From JANXLS01 sp038227045 (GTDB lineage Bacteria; Planctomycetota; SZUA-567; H5-PLA8): a stretch of DNA of 15,422 bases. The DNA is taken from the NCBI GenBank assembly GCA_038227045.1, contig JBBRQD010000125.1:1-15422 (forward strand). The letters run 5' to 3'. The notes below the pieces were generated by a model. The model was not told the DNA's origin, made no database searches, and saw only the letters and a program-made list of their open reading frames with translations. Each line of letters begins with the position of its first letter. Position 1 is the stretch's first letter. Made by a program: the position numbers and the translations under genes. Shown here one piece after another: positions 8,277 through 15,421 of this stretch.

Positions 8277-9176
8277 CTATTCGTCGAGCGCCCGCACGGT
8301 CGTGAGCGACTTGATCAGGTTGTGCTGGTCGTATTTCCAGACCACTTTTTTATCGCGGGTCACTTCGAACACGTGAGCGCCTTTGCCTTCTTCGCCGCGC
8401 AGAAAATTGCCGATGAGCAGGTTGCCGTTTTTAAGCTGCTGGATGCTGGACGCCCACGTCAGATTCACCTCGGGTGCATCGGCGGCGGCAAATTCCCAGA
8501 CGATCTTTTTTTCAGGCGTCACTTCGATGACGCGTTTCTGCGTGCCGCAGGAGATGAGCGTGTTTCCGTTGGAGAGGCGTTGCGCTTCGCCGGCATTCGC
8601 GACCCCCGTGTATTCCCAGACCACTTTGCCCGCCGGATCGACTTCGCGCACCGCACCTTCACCCTCGTGCGCGGCGAGGATATTGCCGTTCGGGAGTTGA
8701 TGGATGTTGCGGACCTGCTGATGGAAATGCGCATAGTTCGTGCTCAGTGGCGTGATATGCACCACTTCGCCTTTGGGGTTGACTTCGACGGCCTGAGCCG
8801 GACCTTGTTCGCCGATCACGGTGTTGCCGTTGGGCAGGCGCGTGCAGCCGAGCACCTGCGGCGATTTGCTCGTGTAACTCCACACTTCCTCGCCTTTGCG
8901 CGTGACTTCGCGCGCGCCGGTGGGCTTGCCGCCGAATGCGTAAAGCACGTTTCCGTTGGGCAGCACCTCGAAAATGACGGCGATGCTCGGCGGTTTGTGC
9001 TCCCAAACCACCTTGCCGTCCGCATCCAGTTCGAGCATGCGATTCGGGCCTTTGCCGTATTCAAAAAAAATCAGACGGCGTCCGGCGCCCGGTTCACCGG
9101 CGCGCGATGGCACGACGCAGAAGAGTGCCGCGAATGACGCGGCGATGAGTAGCGTTCGATGCATGGTCAGACTCAT
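8277..9176 (-). CDS. Secreted PQQ-like beta-propeller with LxNGN repeats
   Basis: A 299-residue secreted protein. Residues 5-27 form a Sec signal peptide (MHRTLLIAASFAALFCVVPSRAG); a start at the second Met (9164) would fit equally well. The mature part is a tandem array of blades, each with a turn motif LxNGN at 72, 114, 161, 201 and 248 (spacing 40-47 residues) and a strand such as GKVVWEH, GEEVWSY, GKVVWEY, KKIVWEF or KKVVWKY. This is the PQQ-like/arylsulfotransferase-like propeller pattern; no catalytic site or quinone ligand can be assigned. It is the first gene of the leftward operon, facing the operator region. A role in binding or presenting the extracellular substrate, or as an unassigned enzyme, is possible. 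The dense complementary open frame on the other strand is a codon-bias shadow. Confidence 0.85.
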   Translation of the reverse strand: MSLTMHRTLLIAASFAALFCVVPSRAGEPGAGRRLIFFEYGKGPNRMLELDADGKVVWEHKPPSIAVIFEVLPNGNVLYAFGGKPTGAREVTRKGEEVWSYTSKSPQVLGCTRLPNGNTVIGEQGPAQAVEVNPKGEVVHITPLSTNYAHFHQQVRNIHQLPNGNILAAHEGEGAVREVDPAGKVVWEYTGVANAGEAQRLSNGNTLISCGTQKRVIEVTPEKKIVWEFAAADAPEVNLTWASSIQQLKNGNLLIGNFLRGEEGKGAHVFEVTRDKKVVWKYDQHNLIKSLTTVRALDE

Positions 9177-9261
9177 GTTGGATTCGACGGAAAACCGTTT
9201 CGTGTGCCGGTTGCGCGCGCCGCGTATCGACGTTTTCCCGATCGGCTGTTTTTCATTTTTT

Positions 9262-9271
9262 CGGTATACCG
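9262..9271. promoter_or_regulatory. Operator site 1, CGGTATACCG
   Basis: A perfect 10-bp palindrome. Its centre lies 19 bp from that of site 2. It is the inner member of the pair on the side of the leftward operon, 86 bases from the propeller ATG. Confidence 0.65.
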
Positions 9272-9280
9272 TAATGTAAT

Positions 9281-9290
9281 CGGTACACCG
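9281..9290. promoter_or_regulatory. Operator site 2, CGGTACACCG
   Basis: An 8-of-10 palindrome with a mismatched centre, one step from site 1. With its flanks it reads AATACGGTGTACCGATTA on the - strand, closely matching site 3. Confidence 0.65.
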
Positions 9291-9348
9291 TATTGGACAG
9301 CGCGGCAGAGGGAAAATATTTAATTTCCAATTGTCATGTTTACCATTA

Positions 9349-9358
9349 CGGTGTACCG
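9349..9358. promoter_or_regulatory. Operator site 3, CGGTGTACCG
   Basis: The exact reverse complement of site 2; the dyad extends to ACGGTGTACCGT (9348-9359). It lies on the side of the rightward operon. Confidence 0.65.
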
Positions 9359-9367
9359 TTTAGTGAA

Positions 9368-9377
9368 TAGTATACCA
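9368..9377. promoter_or_regulatory. Degenerate operator site 4, TAGTATACCA
   Basis: It keeps the GTATACC core and the A-rich right flank of site 1 but loses part of the left arm. Its centre is 19 bp from site 3, repeating the spacing of sites 1 and 2. Confidence 0.45.
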
Positions 9378-9473
9378 AAAAATTAACACCGTATCGGGCG
9401 TGGATTGCATCACGGCTATTCAGTTTTTGCGCCTGCTTAAATGAATGGGGAATACACCCGCTTGGGTAACGCC

Positions 9474-10271
9474 ATGAATTCACCCTCACTGTTCGATCTG
9501 ACTGGCCGCGTGGCCGTCGTTTCCGGAGCCGCAAGCGGAATGGGGCGCGCCATGGCGATCGCGCTGGCCGGGGCCGGCGCGGACGTGATGCTTGCCGACG
9601 TGAACGCAGCCGGGGCGGAAAACACGTCGAACGAAATTCAGAAACTCGGGCGGCGGGCCGTCGTCGCGAAGTGCGATGTCTCCGACCCGGCGAGTATCCG
9701 CGCGATGTTCGCGCAACTCGACCGCGACTTCGGCCGGATCGATTTTCTCGGCAACGTGGCCGGCGATGCGGCGCTTGGCCGCCCGGAAGATATTTCGCTG
9801 GATGCCGTCGAACGCACGTGGCGAAATCTCGTTTACGGCCGCTTTTGCTGCTGCCAGGAGGCCGGCCGCCGCATGCTCGCCGCAGGCCGCGGCAGTATTG
9901 TGAACATCGGCTCGCTCGCCAGCATCACGGCGCTCGGCCGCGGGCATATTGCCTATAGCATGGCCATGGGTGCCGTCGCGCAGATGACCCGCGAACTGAG
10001 CACCGAATGGGCGGGCCGCGGCGTGCGCGTCAACGCCATTCTGCCGGCGCAGGTCGTCAATCCCGGACTGGAGCAGCGCATGGCGGCCGATCCGGCTCTC
10101 CGCGAAAAGTATCTCAGTGCCATTCCCGCTGGACGGCTCGGCCAACCCGACGACATCAAAGGGCTCGCGGTGTTTCTGGCGTCGGATGCATCGAGTTGGA
10201 TTACGGGCGCGTTGATTCCGATGGATGGCGGGAATCTGGCGGTCAATGCCGGAGGATCCGTCGGCCGATGA
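9474..10271 (+). CDS. Short-chain dehydrogenase/reductase homologue with altered catalytic motif
   Basis: A 265-residue classical SDR fold. The cofactor motif is intact (GAASGMG, 18-24; D42 after the second strand suggests NAD(H) preference), as are CDVSD (67-71) and an NVAG variant of NNAG (94-97). The catalytic region departs from the family: the YxxxK motif reads YSMAM (Y161, M165), with methionine in place of the cofactor-binding lysine. The usual catalytic Asn three residues before the glycine of NLxG is not in register either (NLVYG). The candidate Ser is S147, 14 rather than 13 residues before Tyr. It may be a non-enzymatic SDR, use another base, or have been altered recently. The start at 9474 is chosen because MNSPSLFDLTGRVAVVSG is a normal SDR beginning; an ATG at 9441 adds 11 residues. 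It is the first gene of the rightward operon, and its stop overlaps the next ATG. Confidence 0.85.
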   Translation: MNSPSLFDLTGRVAVVSGAASGMGRAMAIALAGAGADVMLADVNAAGAENTSNEIQKLGRRAVVAKCDVSDPASIRAMFAQLDRDFGRIDFLGNVAGDAALGRPEDISLDAVERTWRNLVYGRFCCCQEAGRRMLAAGRGSIVNIGSLASITALGRGHIAYSMAMGAVAQMTRELSTEWAGRGVRVNAILPAQVVNPGLEQRMAADPALREKYLSAIPAGRLGQPDDIKGLAVFLASDASSWITGALIPMDGGNLAVNAGGSVGR

Positions 10272-12268
10272 TGAATCTTTCCGCAACCGAACTTCTTTCT
10301 CTTTATCGCTCGATGCAGACGATCCGCCTGTGCGAGGAGCGCCTGGCGAAATCCCATCAACGGGGACTGATTCACGGCGCGTGTCACACCTATGTCGGCC
10401 AGGAAGCGGTCGCCGTGGGCGTGTGTGCGCATTTGAAGCGCGAGGACGCGGTGTTCAGTACGCATCGCGGTCATGGTCACGCGCTGGCGAAGGGCTTGGA
10501 GCCCGGGGCGCTCATGGCGGAGCTTTATGGGCGCGAAACGGGCTGTTCCCATGGCCGCGGCGGCAGCATGCATTTGTTCGCGCCCGAGATCGGCTTAATG
10601 GGGACGAGCGGTATAGTCGGGCCAAGCATTCTTCAAGCGGCGGGGGCGGCTTACAGCTTCAAGCTATTGAAGAACGGGCATGTCGGCGTCGCGTTTTTCG
10701 GAGATGGCGCATCGAATAATGGCGCATTCCACGAAGGCTTGAACATGGCGGGCATCTGGAAACTTCCGGCGCTTTTTGTCTGCGAAAACAATGGCTATGC
10801 GACCGAAGTTCCATTTACGTATTCCGCCGGAAATCCCGGCGTGGCCAGCCGCGCGGCCGCGTATGGCCTGACGGGCGTGGAAGTAGACGGAAACGATGTC
10901 TTCGCGGTTCATCGCGCGGCAGGGGAGGCGGTCCGCCAGGCTCGCGATGGAGGCGGCGCGACGCTGCTTGAATGCAGGACGTACCGCACGCGTCCGCACG
11001 CGGAAGGCATGGGCGATTTCACGTATCGCACGCGCGAGGAAGTCGCGGAATGGAAAACGCGCTGCCCGATCGCGCGGCTTAAACATTCGCTGTTGGAGGA
11101 ACGAGTCGCAACCGCGAATGAACTCGACGCCATCGACGTCGAAGTCGCGGCGGCGGCGGAAGCGGCACACGAATTTGCCAACGGCAGCCCGTGGCCCGAT
11201 CCGAAGACCGCCACGGCACACGTCTATTCCAGCGCCGTGCGAAACGAAACGACTGGTCTCCAAAACGGGAACGGTGCCGCGCCTGCAAAGCCGCGCGAAT
11301 TGTCCTACATGAAGGCGACGCTTGAAGGGCTTTCCGAGGAAATGGCCAGGAATCCCGGCCTCTTCGTGCTCGGCGAAGGCATTGGAAAACGCGGCGGAAA
11401 TTTCAACACGACCGCCGGTCTGTACGAACTATACGGGCCGGAGCGGCTGTGCGACACGCCGATTTGCGAGCGCGGATTTGTCGGCCTGGCCGGTGGCGCG
11501 GCGATGACCGGCACGCGGCCCGTGGTGGATTTCATGTTCTCAGATTTCGTCCTTGATGGGGTAGGGGAGATTATCAATCAGATCGCGAAGATGCAATACA
11601 TGAGTTGCGGACGGCTCAAGATGCCGCTGTTGCTGCGCGGTTGCATCGGCATCGGCCATGCGGCGGCCACGCATCATTCGGGAAATTATTACGCGATGTA
11701 CGCGCACTTTCCCGGATTGCGCGTCGTGGTTCCGTCTTCGCCGTATGACGCGAAGGGGCTGCTCAAGACCGCGCTCAATTGCGACGACCCCGTGCTTTTC
11801 CTCGAGCACAAGGAACTGCTGGGTGTCAAAGGCAATGTGCCGGAAGGCGAGTATTTCATCGAGTTTGGCAACGCATCGGTAGTTCGCGAGGGTACAGACG
11901 TGACCGTCGTCGCGCTCGCCCTCATGGTTCACAAAACGCTCGCGGCAATCGAGGTGCTGGCCAAAGAGGGCATTTCCGTCGAACTGATCGATCCGCGTAC
12001 TGTCTCGCCGCTCGACACGGAGACGATCGCGCACTCCGTCCGCAAGACGGGACGGCTGCTGATCGTGGATGAAACGTTTGCGCCCTGCGGCATTGGCGCC
12101 GAGATCGCCGCGCAACTCGCCAGCCGCGTGTTCGACGATCTCGATGCGCCGATCCAGCGCCTGAATGGGGCGTTTACGCCCACGCCCTACAGCCCGACGC
12201 TCGAAGCAGCCGTTGTTCCCAATGCGGACACCATTGCACAGGCAATACGCGATTTAGTTGCAGAATGA
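10268..12268 (+). CDS. Fused E1 alpha-beta subunit of a 2-oxoacid/acyloin dehydrogenase complex
   Basis: A 666-residue thiamine diphosphate enzyme joining the alpha and beta subunits that are separate in most pyruvate and acetoin dehydrogenases. The alpha part (about 1-325) has HxxYVGQEAVAVG near residue 40, SHGRGGSMHLF (94-104) and the ThDP/Mg motif GDGASNNGAFHEG (from 145) ending in CENNGYA (N174-N175). A Gly/Ala/Pro-rich linker (about 325-345) leads to the beta part (about 347-666), with LGEGIGKRGGNF, FSDFVLDGVGEIINQIAK and the transketolase C-terminal domain (VELIDPRTVSPLDTETI). It decarboxylates a 2-oxo acid, or cleaves an acyloin/diketone, and passes the acyl group to the lipoyl E2 encoded next. 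Its ATG overlaps the SDR stop (ATGATGA); an open frame extends upstream but only inside the SDR gene. Fused E1 proteins of about 660-690 residues are known in branched-chain-type complexes, so the substrate remains open. Confidence 0.93.
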   Translation: MMNLSATELLSLYRSMQTIRLCEERLAKSHQRGLIHGACHTYVGQEAVAVGVCAHLKREDAVFSTHRGHGHALAKGLEPGALMAELYGRETGCSHGRGGSMHLFAPEIGLMGTSGIVGPSILQAAGAAYSFKLLKNGHVGVAFFGDGASNNGAFHEGLNMAGIWKLPALFVCENNGYATEVPFTYSAGNPGVASRAAAYGLTGVEVDGNDVFAVHRAAGEAVRQARDGGGATLLECRTYRTRPHAEGMGDFTYRTREEVAEWKTRCPIARLKHSLLEERVATANELDAIDVEVAAAAEAAHEFANGSPWPDPKTATAHVYSSAVRNETTGLQNGNGAAPAKPRELSYMKATLEGLSEEMARNPGLFVLGEGIGKRGGNFNTTAGLYELYGPERLCDTPICERGFVGLAGGAAMTGTRPVVDFMFSDFVLDGVGEIINQIAKMQYMSCGRLKMPLLLRGCIGIGHAAATHHSGNYYAMYAHFPGLRVVVPSSPYDAKGLLKTALNCDDPVLFLEHKELLGVKGNVPEGEYFIEFGNASVVREGTDVTVVALALMVHKTLAAIEVLAKEGISVELIDPRTVSPLDTETIAHSVRKTGRLLIVDETFAPCGIGAEIAAQLASRVFDDLDAPIQRLNGAFTPTPYSPTLEAAVVPNADTIAQAIRDLVAE

Positions 12269-12297
12269 ATAAGTAATATGAACGATGAAGGACGAAC

Positions 12298-12334
12298 GAT
12301 GATGGATGAAATTCGTTGTTATTCATCCTTCATC
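12298..12334 (+). repeat. Imperfect hairpin in the E1-E2 gap (GGATGAA/TTCATCC type)
   Basis: GATGATGGATGAA (12298-12310) pairs with TTCATCCTTCATC (12322-12334) with one mismatch across an 11-base loop. Flanking bases repeat the theme: GATGAAGGA before it and TCATTCATCCTTC after it, so alternative pairings exist. The 108-bp E1-E2 gap is otherwise unusual in an operon whose other genes overlap or nearly touch. It may be an inserted dispersed repeat or an mRNA element that tunes E2 levels relative to E1. Confidence 0.6.
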
Positions 12335-12364
12335 TTTCCTCATTCATCCTTCGATTTGTCCCCC

Positions 12365-12369
12365 GGAGA
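12365..12369 (+). promoter_or_regulatory. Ribosome binding site GGAGA deciding the E2 start
   Basis: GGAGA lies 7 bases before the ATG at 12377. The open frame continues upstream to an ATG at 12278, but that stretch reads through the hairpin repeat and would place 33 non-homologous residues before the lipoyl domain, so it is rejected. Confidence 0.6.
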
Positions 12370-12376
12370 CTGGCCC

Positions 12377-13636
12377 ATGGCCATAGAAATTACAGTACCG
12401 CGGCTGGGCTGGACGATGGAAGAAGGTATTTTCCAGGGCTGGCTCAAAAAAGACGGCGAACGCGTGAGCGAGGGTGAAGCGCTTTTTACGCTCGAAGGCG
12501 AAAAGTCCGCACAGGACATCGATTCGCCCGGTCACGGCGTTCTGCAAATCGCGCCCGACTCGTTAGCGCCGGGATGCACCGTGCGCGTGGGCGCGCTTCT
12601 GGGCTATCTGGTCGCGGAAGGCGAAAGTGTGACTTTCGGAAAAGCTGCAACTGTTCCAGCGGAGGTATCGGCGGTTGCGCCGACAGGGAGAATGCAGGAA
12701 TCGCCGGGCGTGTCATCTGCGCCGGCCGGTGCGTCCGGTCTTGAACAGGCGGGAGGAACTGCAATCAGCCCGCGCGCCGCGCGCACGGCGTCGGCGCTCG
12801 GAGTCGATATTACCAAGGTGCGCGGGACAGGCAGCACGGGACGGATTCGCGAGCGCGACGTGCTTGCGGCGGCGGCTCAAAATCGTTCGCCCGATCGTCC
12901 CGCACCGGTGTCGAGCGAAGTCGCGCCGTCCGATTTGCCGGGGCGCACGCTGCCGATCTCCCAGACGCGACGCACTATTGCCCGGCGCATGTCCGCGGGA
13001 GTACACGACGCCGCGCCGGTGACGTTAAATGCGCGTGCCGACGCGACCCACCTCGTTCTTGCGCGCAGACGGATGAAAGACGCCGTGGCCGACGAGGAGC
13101 GGGTGCCCAGTTTCAACGACATTCTTGTGAAGCTCTGCGCGGTGGCGCTGGAGAAACATCCGTTGCTGCAAACACAGTGGCGCAACGATACCCTTTTCGT
13201 TCCCGATTCCATCAATATCGCCGTCGCGATGGATTCGGACTCGGGGCTGACGGCCCCGGTTATCCGCGATGTGACCGCGCTTACGATTTTGCAAATTGGC
13301 GCCGCGTCGCGCGCGCTGGCCGACGCGGCTCGCGCGGGACGTCTTTCCGCTGAGGATTTGCAAGGCGGGACGTTCACGATTTCCAACCTGGGTGCTTTCG
13401 GGATCGACCATTTTTCGCCCATCATCAATCTGCCGCAAAGTGCGATTCTGGGAATCGGCCGTATCGCGCGCGAACCTGTCGCGGATGGAGACCAGGTCGT
13501 TTTGCGCGAGATCGTGTCGCTCAGTTTGACGTTCGATCACCGCGCAATTGACGGCGCGCCGGCCGCGCGGTTCCTGGAGACGTTTCGGCATCTCATCGAA
13601 AACATCGAAAACCCTGGAAAGCATCTCAACCCCTAA
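12377..13636 (+). CDS. Dihydrolipoamide acyltransferase (E2) of the 2-oxoacid/acyloin dehydrogenase complex
   Basis: A 419-residue E2 with standard order. A lipoyl domain (about 1-82) carries the lipoylation lysine K43 in LEGEKSAQDIDSP; the usual DKA is here EKS. An Ala/Pro/Ser linker follows, then a peripheral subunit-binding domain (about 129-166, ISPRAARTASALGVD...GTGSTGRIRERDV) and a second linker. The catalytic chloramphenicol-acetyltransferase-like domain (about 190-419) starts at ISQTRRTIARRM and ends with the active-site DHRAIDG (H388, D392). It accepts the acyl group from the E1 encoded just before and transfers it to CoA. There is one lipoyl domain only. No E3 gene is present here, so lipoyl reoxidation must rely on an enzyme encoded elsewhere. 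The next SDR begins 5 bases after its stop. Confidence 0.93.
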   Translation: MAIEITVPRLGWTMEEGIFQGWLKKDGERVSEGEALFTLEGEKSAQDIDSPGHGVLQIAPDSLAPGCTVRVGALLGYLVAEGESVTFGKAATVPAEVSAVAPTGRMQESPGVSSAPAGASGLEQAGGTAISPRAARTASALGVDITKVRGTGSTGRIRERDVLAAAAQNRSPDRPAPVSSEVAPSDLPGRTLPISQTRRTIARRMSAGVHDAAPVTLNARADATHLVLARRRMKDAVADEERVPSFNDILVKLCAVALEKHPLLQTQWRNDTLFVPDSINIAVAMDSDSGLTAPVIRDVTALTILQIGAASRALADAARAGRLSAEDLQGGTFTISNLGAFGIDHFSPIINLPQSAILGIGRIAREPVADGDQVVLREIVSLSLTFDHRAIDGAPAARFLETFRHLIENIENPGKHLNP

Positions 13637-13641
13637 ACACT

Positions 13642-14394
13642 ATGAATCAGATTGATCTCGCGAAACGAAAGGCGGTCGTGACGGGCGGCGCGCGGGGCAT
13701 CGGGTATGCGATCGCCACGCGGCTGCTGCAATCGGGAGCTTACGTGAGTCTTTGGGACGTGGATGCTGCCGCCGTGGAGCATGCCGCGCGGGAGTTGTCA
13801 ACGCTCGGATCGGTTCACGCGGCGCACGTGGATGTGACGGACGAATCGTCGGTGAACGCGGCGACACAGAAAACGGCCGACGCGCTGGGTGGAATCGATA
13901 TTCTCGTCAACAACGCCGGGATTGCCGGATCCGCGGCCAAGACATGGGAATTGCCCGTGGCGGAATGGCGGCGGGTTGTGGAAATCGATCTGATCGGGCC
14001 GTATCTCTGCTGCCGTGCGATAGTGCCGCGGATGCTGGCGAGCGGTTACGGCCGCATCGTCAATATCGCGTCCATCGCCGGCAAAGAAGGCAATCCTAAT
14101 GCCTCGCATTACAGCGCCGCAAAAGCCGGTGTGGTGGCCCTGACAAAGTCGCTCGGCAAAGAACTGGCCACGTCGAACATTCTGGTGAACTGCATTACAC
14201 CGGCCGTGATTGAGACCGAAATCTTGAAACAAGTCGGGGCGCAGCACATCGATTACATGCTTTCCAAAATACCGATGGGCCGCTTTGGAAAGTCTCACGA
14301 AGTGGCTGCGCTCGCGGCCTGGCTGTGTTCGGAAGAGTGCTCGTTTTCCACCGCAGCCGTGTTTGATTTATCCGGGGGCAGAGCCACTTATTAA
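13642..14394 (+). CDS. Short-chain dehydrogenase/reductase (FabG/sugar-acid dehydrogenase type)
   Basis: A 250-residue classical SDR with all catalytic elements: TGGARGIG (14-21) for NAD(P) binding, D39 in LWDVD suggesting NAD, NNAG (about 90-93), IVNIASIAG with the catalytic serine, and HYSAAKAG giving the intact YxxxK. It most resembles SDRs annotated as 3-oxoacyl-ACP reductase or 2-keto-3-deoxy-sugar-acid (L-fuconate type) dehydrogenase. The length is typical. It follows the E2 gene by 5 bases, so it belongs to the same transcript, and a large hairpin follows its stop. In context it probably oxidises a hydroxy acid to the dicarbonyl that the E1/E2 complex cleaves (inference). It and the SDR at 9474 are clearly not recent duplicates. 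No clear Shine-Dalgarno precedes its ATG. Confidence 0.88.
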   Translation: MNQIDLAKRKAVVTGGARGIGYAIATRLLQSGAYVSLWDVDAAAVEHAARELSTLGSVHAAHVDVTDESSVNAATQKTADALGGIDILVNNAGIAGSAAKTWELPVAEWRRVVEIDLIGPYLCCRAIVPRMLASGYGRIVNIASIAGKEGNPNASHYSAAKAGVVALTKSLGKELATSNILVNCITPAVIETEILKQVGAQHIDYMLSKIPMGRFGKSHEVAALAAWLCSEECSFSTAAVFDLSGGRATY

Positions 14395-14415
14395 TACGCC
14401 GAATTTGAGCGCTTA

Positions 14416-14478
14416 AGAGCCGCGCACGTAAGTAAGCGGCCAAGCAAGTTAAAGCCGCTTACTTACGTGCGCGGCTCT
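14416..14478. repeat. Perfect 25-bp inverted repeat (hairpin) after the second SDR gene
   Basis: Arms at 14416-14440 and 14454-14478 are perfect complements, AGAGCCGCGCACG... and ...CGTGCGCGGCTCT, with a 13-base loop. It starts 21 bases after the SDR stop codon and ends 68 bases before the GntR ATG. There is no U-run, so a simple intrinsic terminator is unlikely. A REP/BIME-like dispersed palindrome that stabilises the upstream mRNA or attenuates read-through into the regulator gene fits better. Confidence 0.85.
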
Positions 14479-14546
14479 GGTAGCGCGACTGAACGCTTTT
14501 TATCCGTTGTCCGCTTGTCCTGGAATAGGGAGCATAAGCGAAGCCC

Positions 14547-15215
14547 ATGTACTCCGATATCGAATCCAAAAACCGGGCGACTGCCACCGTCGTGCAGTTG
14601 CGTTCGGACATAATGCGGGGAGCACTGGCTCCAGGTGCTTTGCTTGCGGAAGCCACGGTCGCGCGGCGCTTCGGGGTCAGCCGCGTGCCGGCGCGGGAGG
14701 CGCTGTTTGCGCTGGAGCGCGAGGGCTTGGTGGGCTTCAGCCCCACGGGCAGGGCCTATGTCAAGGAACTCTCTCCACAGGACTTTGAAGAATTGTTCGT
14801 ATTGCGGCTGGCGCTGGAACCTTTGTCCGCACGGTTGGCGGCGTCCCATTTGCGCGCCGATCCGTGGGGGTTGGAAGCGAACGTCGCGGCTACGGAGAGT
14901 GCCAAGTCGATTGCGGACGTGACGCGGCTGGACCTGGATTTTCACCAGATTATTCTCGCACGCGCGGGCAATTCGCGGCTGTTGAAATTGTGGCGTTCTT
15001 CGCGCTCGGAATTGGAACTGTGGCTGGGGCGGCTGCATCGCTCGCACCAGATAAAAAAACGAAACACACGCGCTACGACGGTCGCGGAGCACCGCAGGAT
15101 TATCGAGTGTTTTCGTCACCGCTCTCCCGCCGCGTGCGAACGCCTGATCGAGCAGCACATACAGGGTTGGCGCGATTGGCTGCCGATCGCCGCATCAACC
15201 TCTAAACGCAAATAG
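14547..15215 (+). CDS. GntR-family transcriptional regulator, FadR/FCD type
   Basis: A 222-residue regulator. Residues about 10-72 are the winged helix (LRSDIMRGALAPGALLAEATVARRFGVSRVPAREALFALEREGLVG), with SRVPAREAL as the recognition segment. Residues about 80-205 are the all-helical FCD effector domain, with likely metal ligands D129 and H133 (LDLDFHQII), H182 (VAEHRRII) and H204 (IEQHIQGW). FCD regulators often sense carboxylic or sugar acids and mostly act as repressors. It closes the rightward operon, and the divergent promoter at 9177-9473 holds paired GT...AC palindromes of the kind this family binds, so it likely controls both operons. I see no such palindrome upstream of its own ATG. 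A Shine-Dalgarno-like AGGGAG lies 14 bases before the ATG, farther than usual. Confidence 0.92.
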   Translation: MYSDIESKNRATATVVQLRSDIMRGALAPGALLAEATVARRFGVSRVPAREALFALEREGLVGFSPTGRAYVKELSPQDFEELFVLRLALEPLSARLAASHLRADPWGLEANVAATESAKSIADVTRLDLDFHQIILARAGNSRLLKLWRSSRSELELWLGRLHRSHQIKKRNTRATTVAEHRRIIECFRHRSPAACERLIEQHIQGWRDWLPIAASTSKRK

Positions 15216-15281
15216 CGGCCACGCTTCAAGCCCGCTTCTGACCTCCAAACTTCAATTGACATCCCCCAAAAATATACATAC

Positions 15282-15421
15282 TTATTGGCCCGCGCGTTTC
15301 TAAAGCGTCATTATCGCGCCGCGCCGGGCAAGTTGAACGAGGCGGTCGAGCAAAGGCGTATTGGGAAGATACGCCGTGCGAGACCAACGAAGTTCAACGC
15401 CGCCCGCCGCAAGCGAGAATG
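15282..15421. repeat. Right copy of the 140-bp inverted terminal repeat
   Basis: It is the exact reverse complement of 1-140, including the internal GGCGTAT/ATACGCC hairpin. Unique sequence resumes at 15281. One further base (15422) lies outside the match. The frame ending in TGA at the final base is probably a coincidence of the repeat. Confidence 0.9.

Larger units (their letters stand above)
9177..9473. promoter_or_regulatory. Divergent promoter region with paired CGGTRTACCG operators
   Basis: This AT-rich gap separates two divergent operons. Its palindromes share the form ATTACGGTRTACCGWTTA: 9262-9271 (CGGTATACCG, perfect), 9281-9290 (CGGTACACCG), 9349-9358 (CGGTGTACCG, the exact reverse complement of the previous site) and a degenerate one around 9368-9377 (TAGTATACCA). 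A half-site ACACCGTAT is at 9386-9394. Centres in each pair are 19 bp apart, one pair near each operon. GntR/FadR-type regulators bind short palindromes centred on GT...AC, so the GntR/FCD protein encoded at 14547 is the likely ligand-controlled repressor of both operons (inference). No textbook -35/-10 pair is obvious. Confidence 0.7.

Noticed and set aside
8265..9137. 290-codon + strand open frame opposite the propeller gene
   Set aside because: Its product has no family features, while the - strand reading has a signal peptide and regular LxNGN repeats; it is an antisense shadow of GC-biased codons.
10007..10267. Upstream extension of the E1 frame inside the SDR gene
   Set aside because: The added residues are arginine-rich and non-homologous; the ATG overlapping the SDR stop gives a normal E1 N-terminus.
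12278..12376. Earlier ATG for the E2 gene adding 33 residues
   Set aside because: The stretch encodes the hairpin repeat, and GGAGA precedes the ATG at 12377, where the lipoyl domain starts normally.
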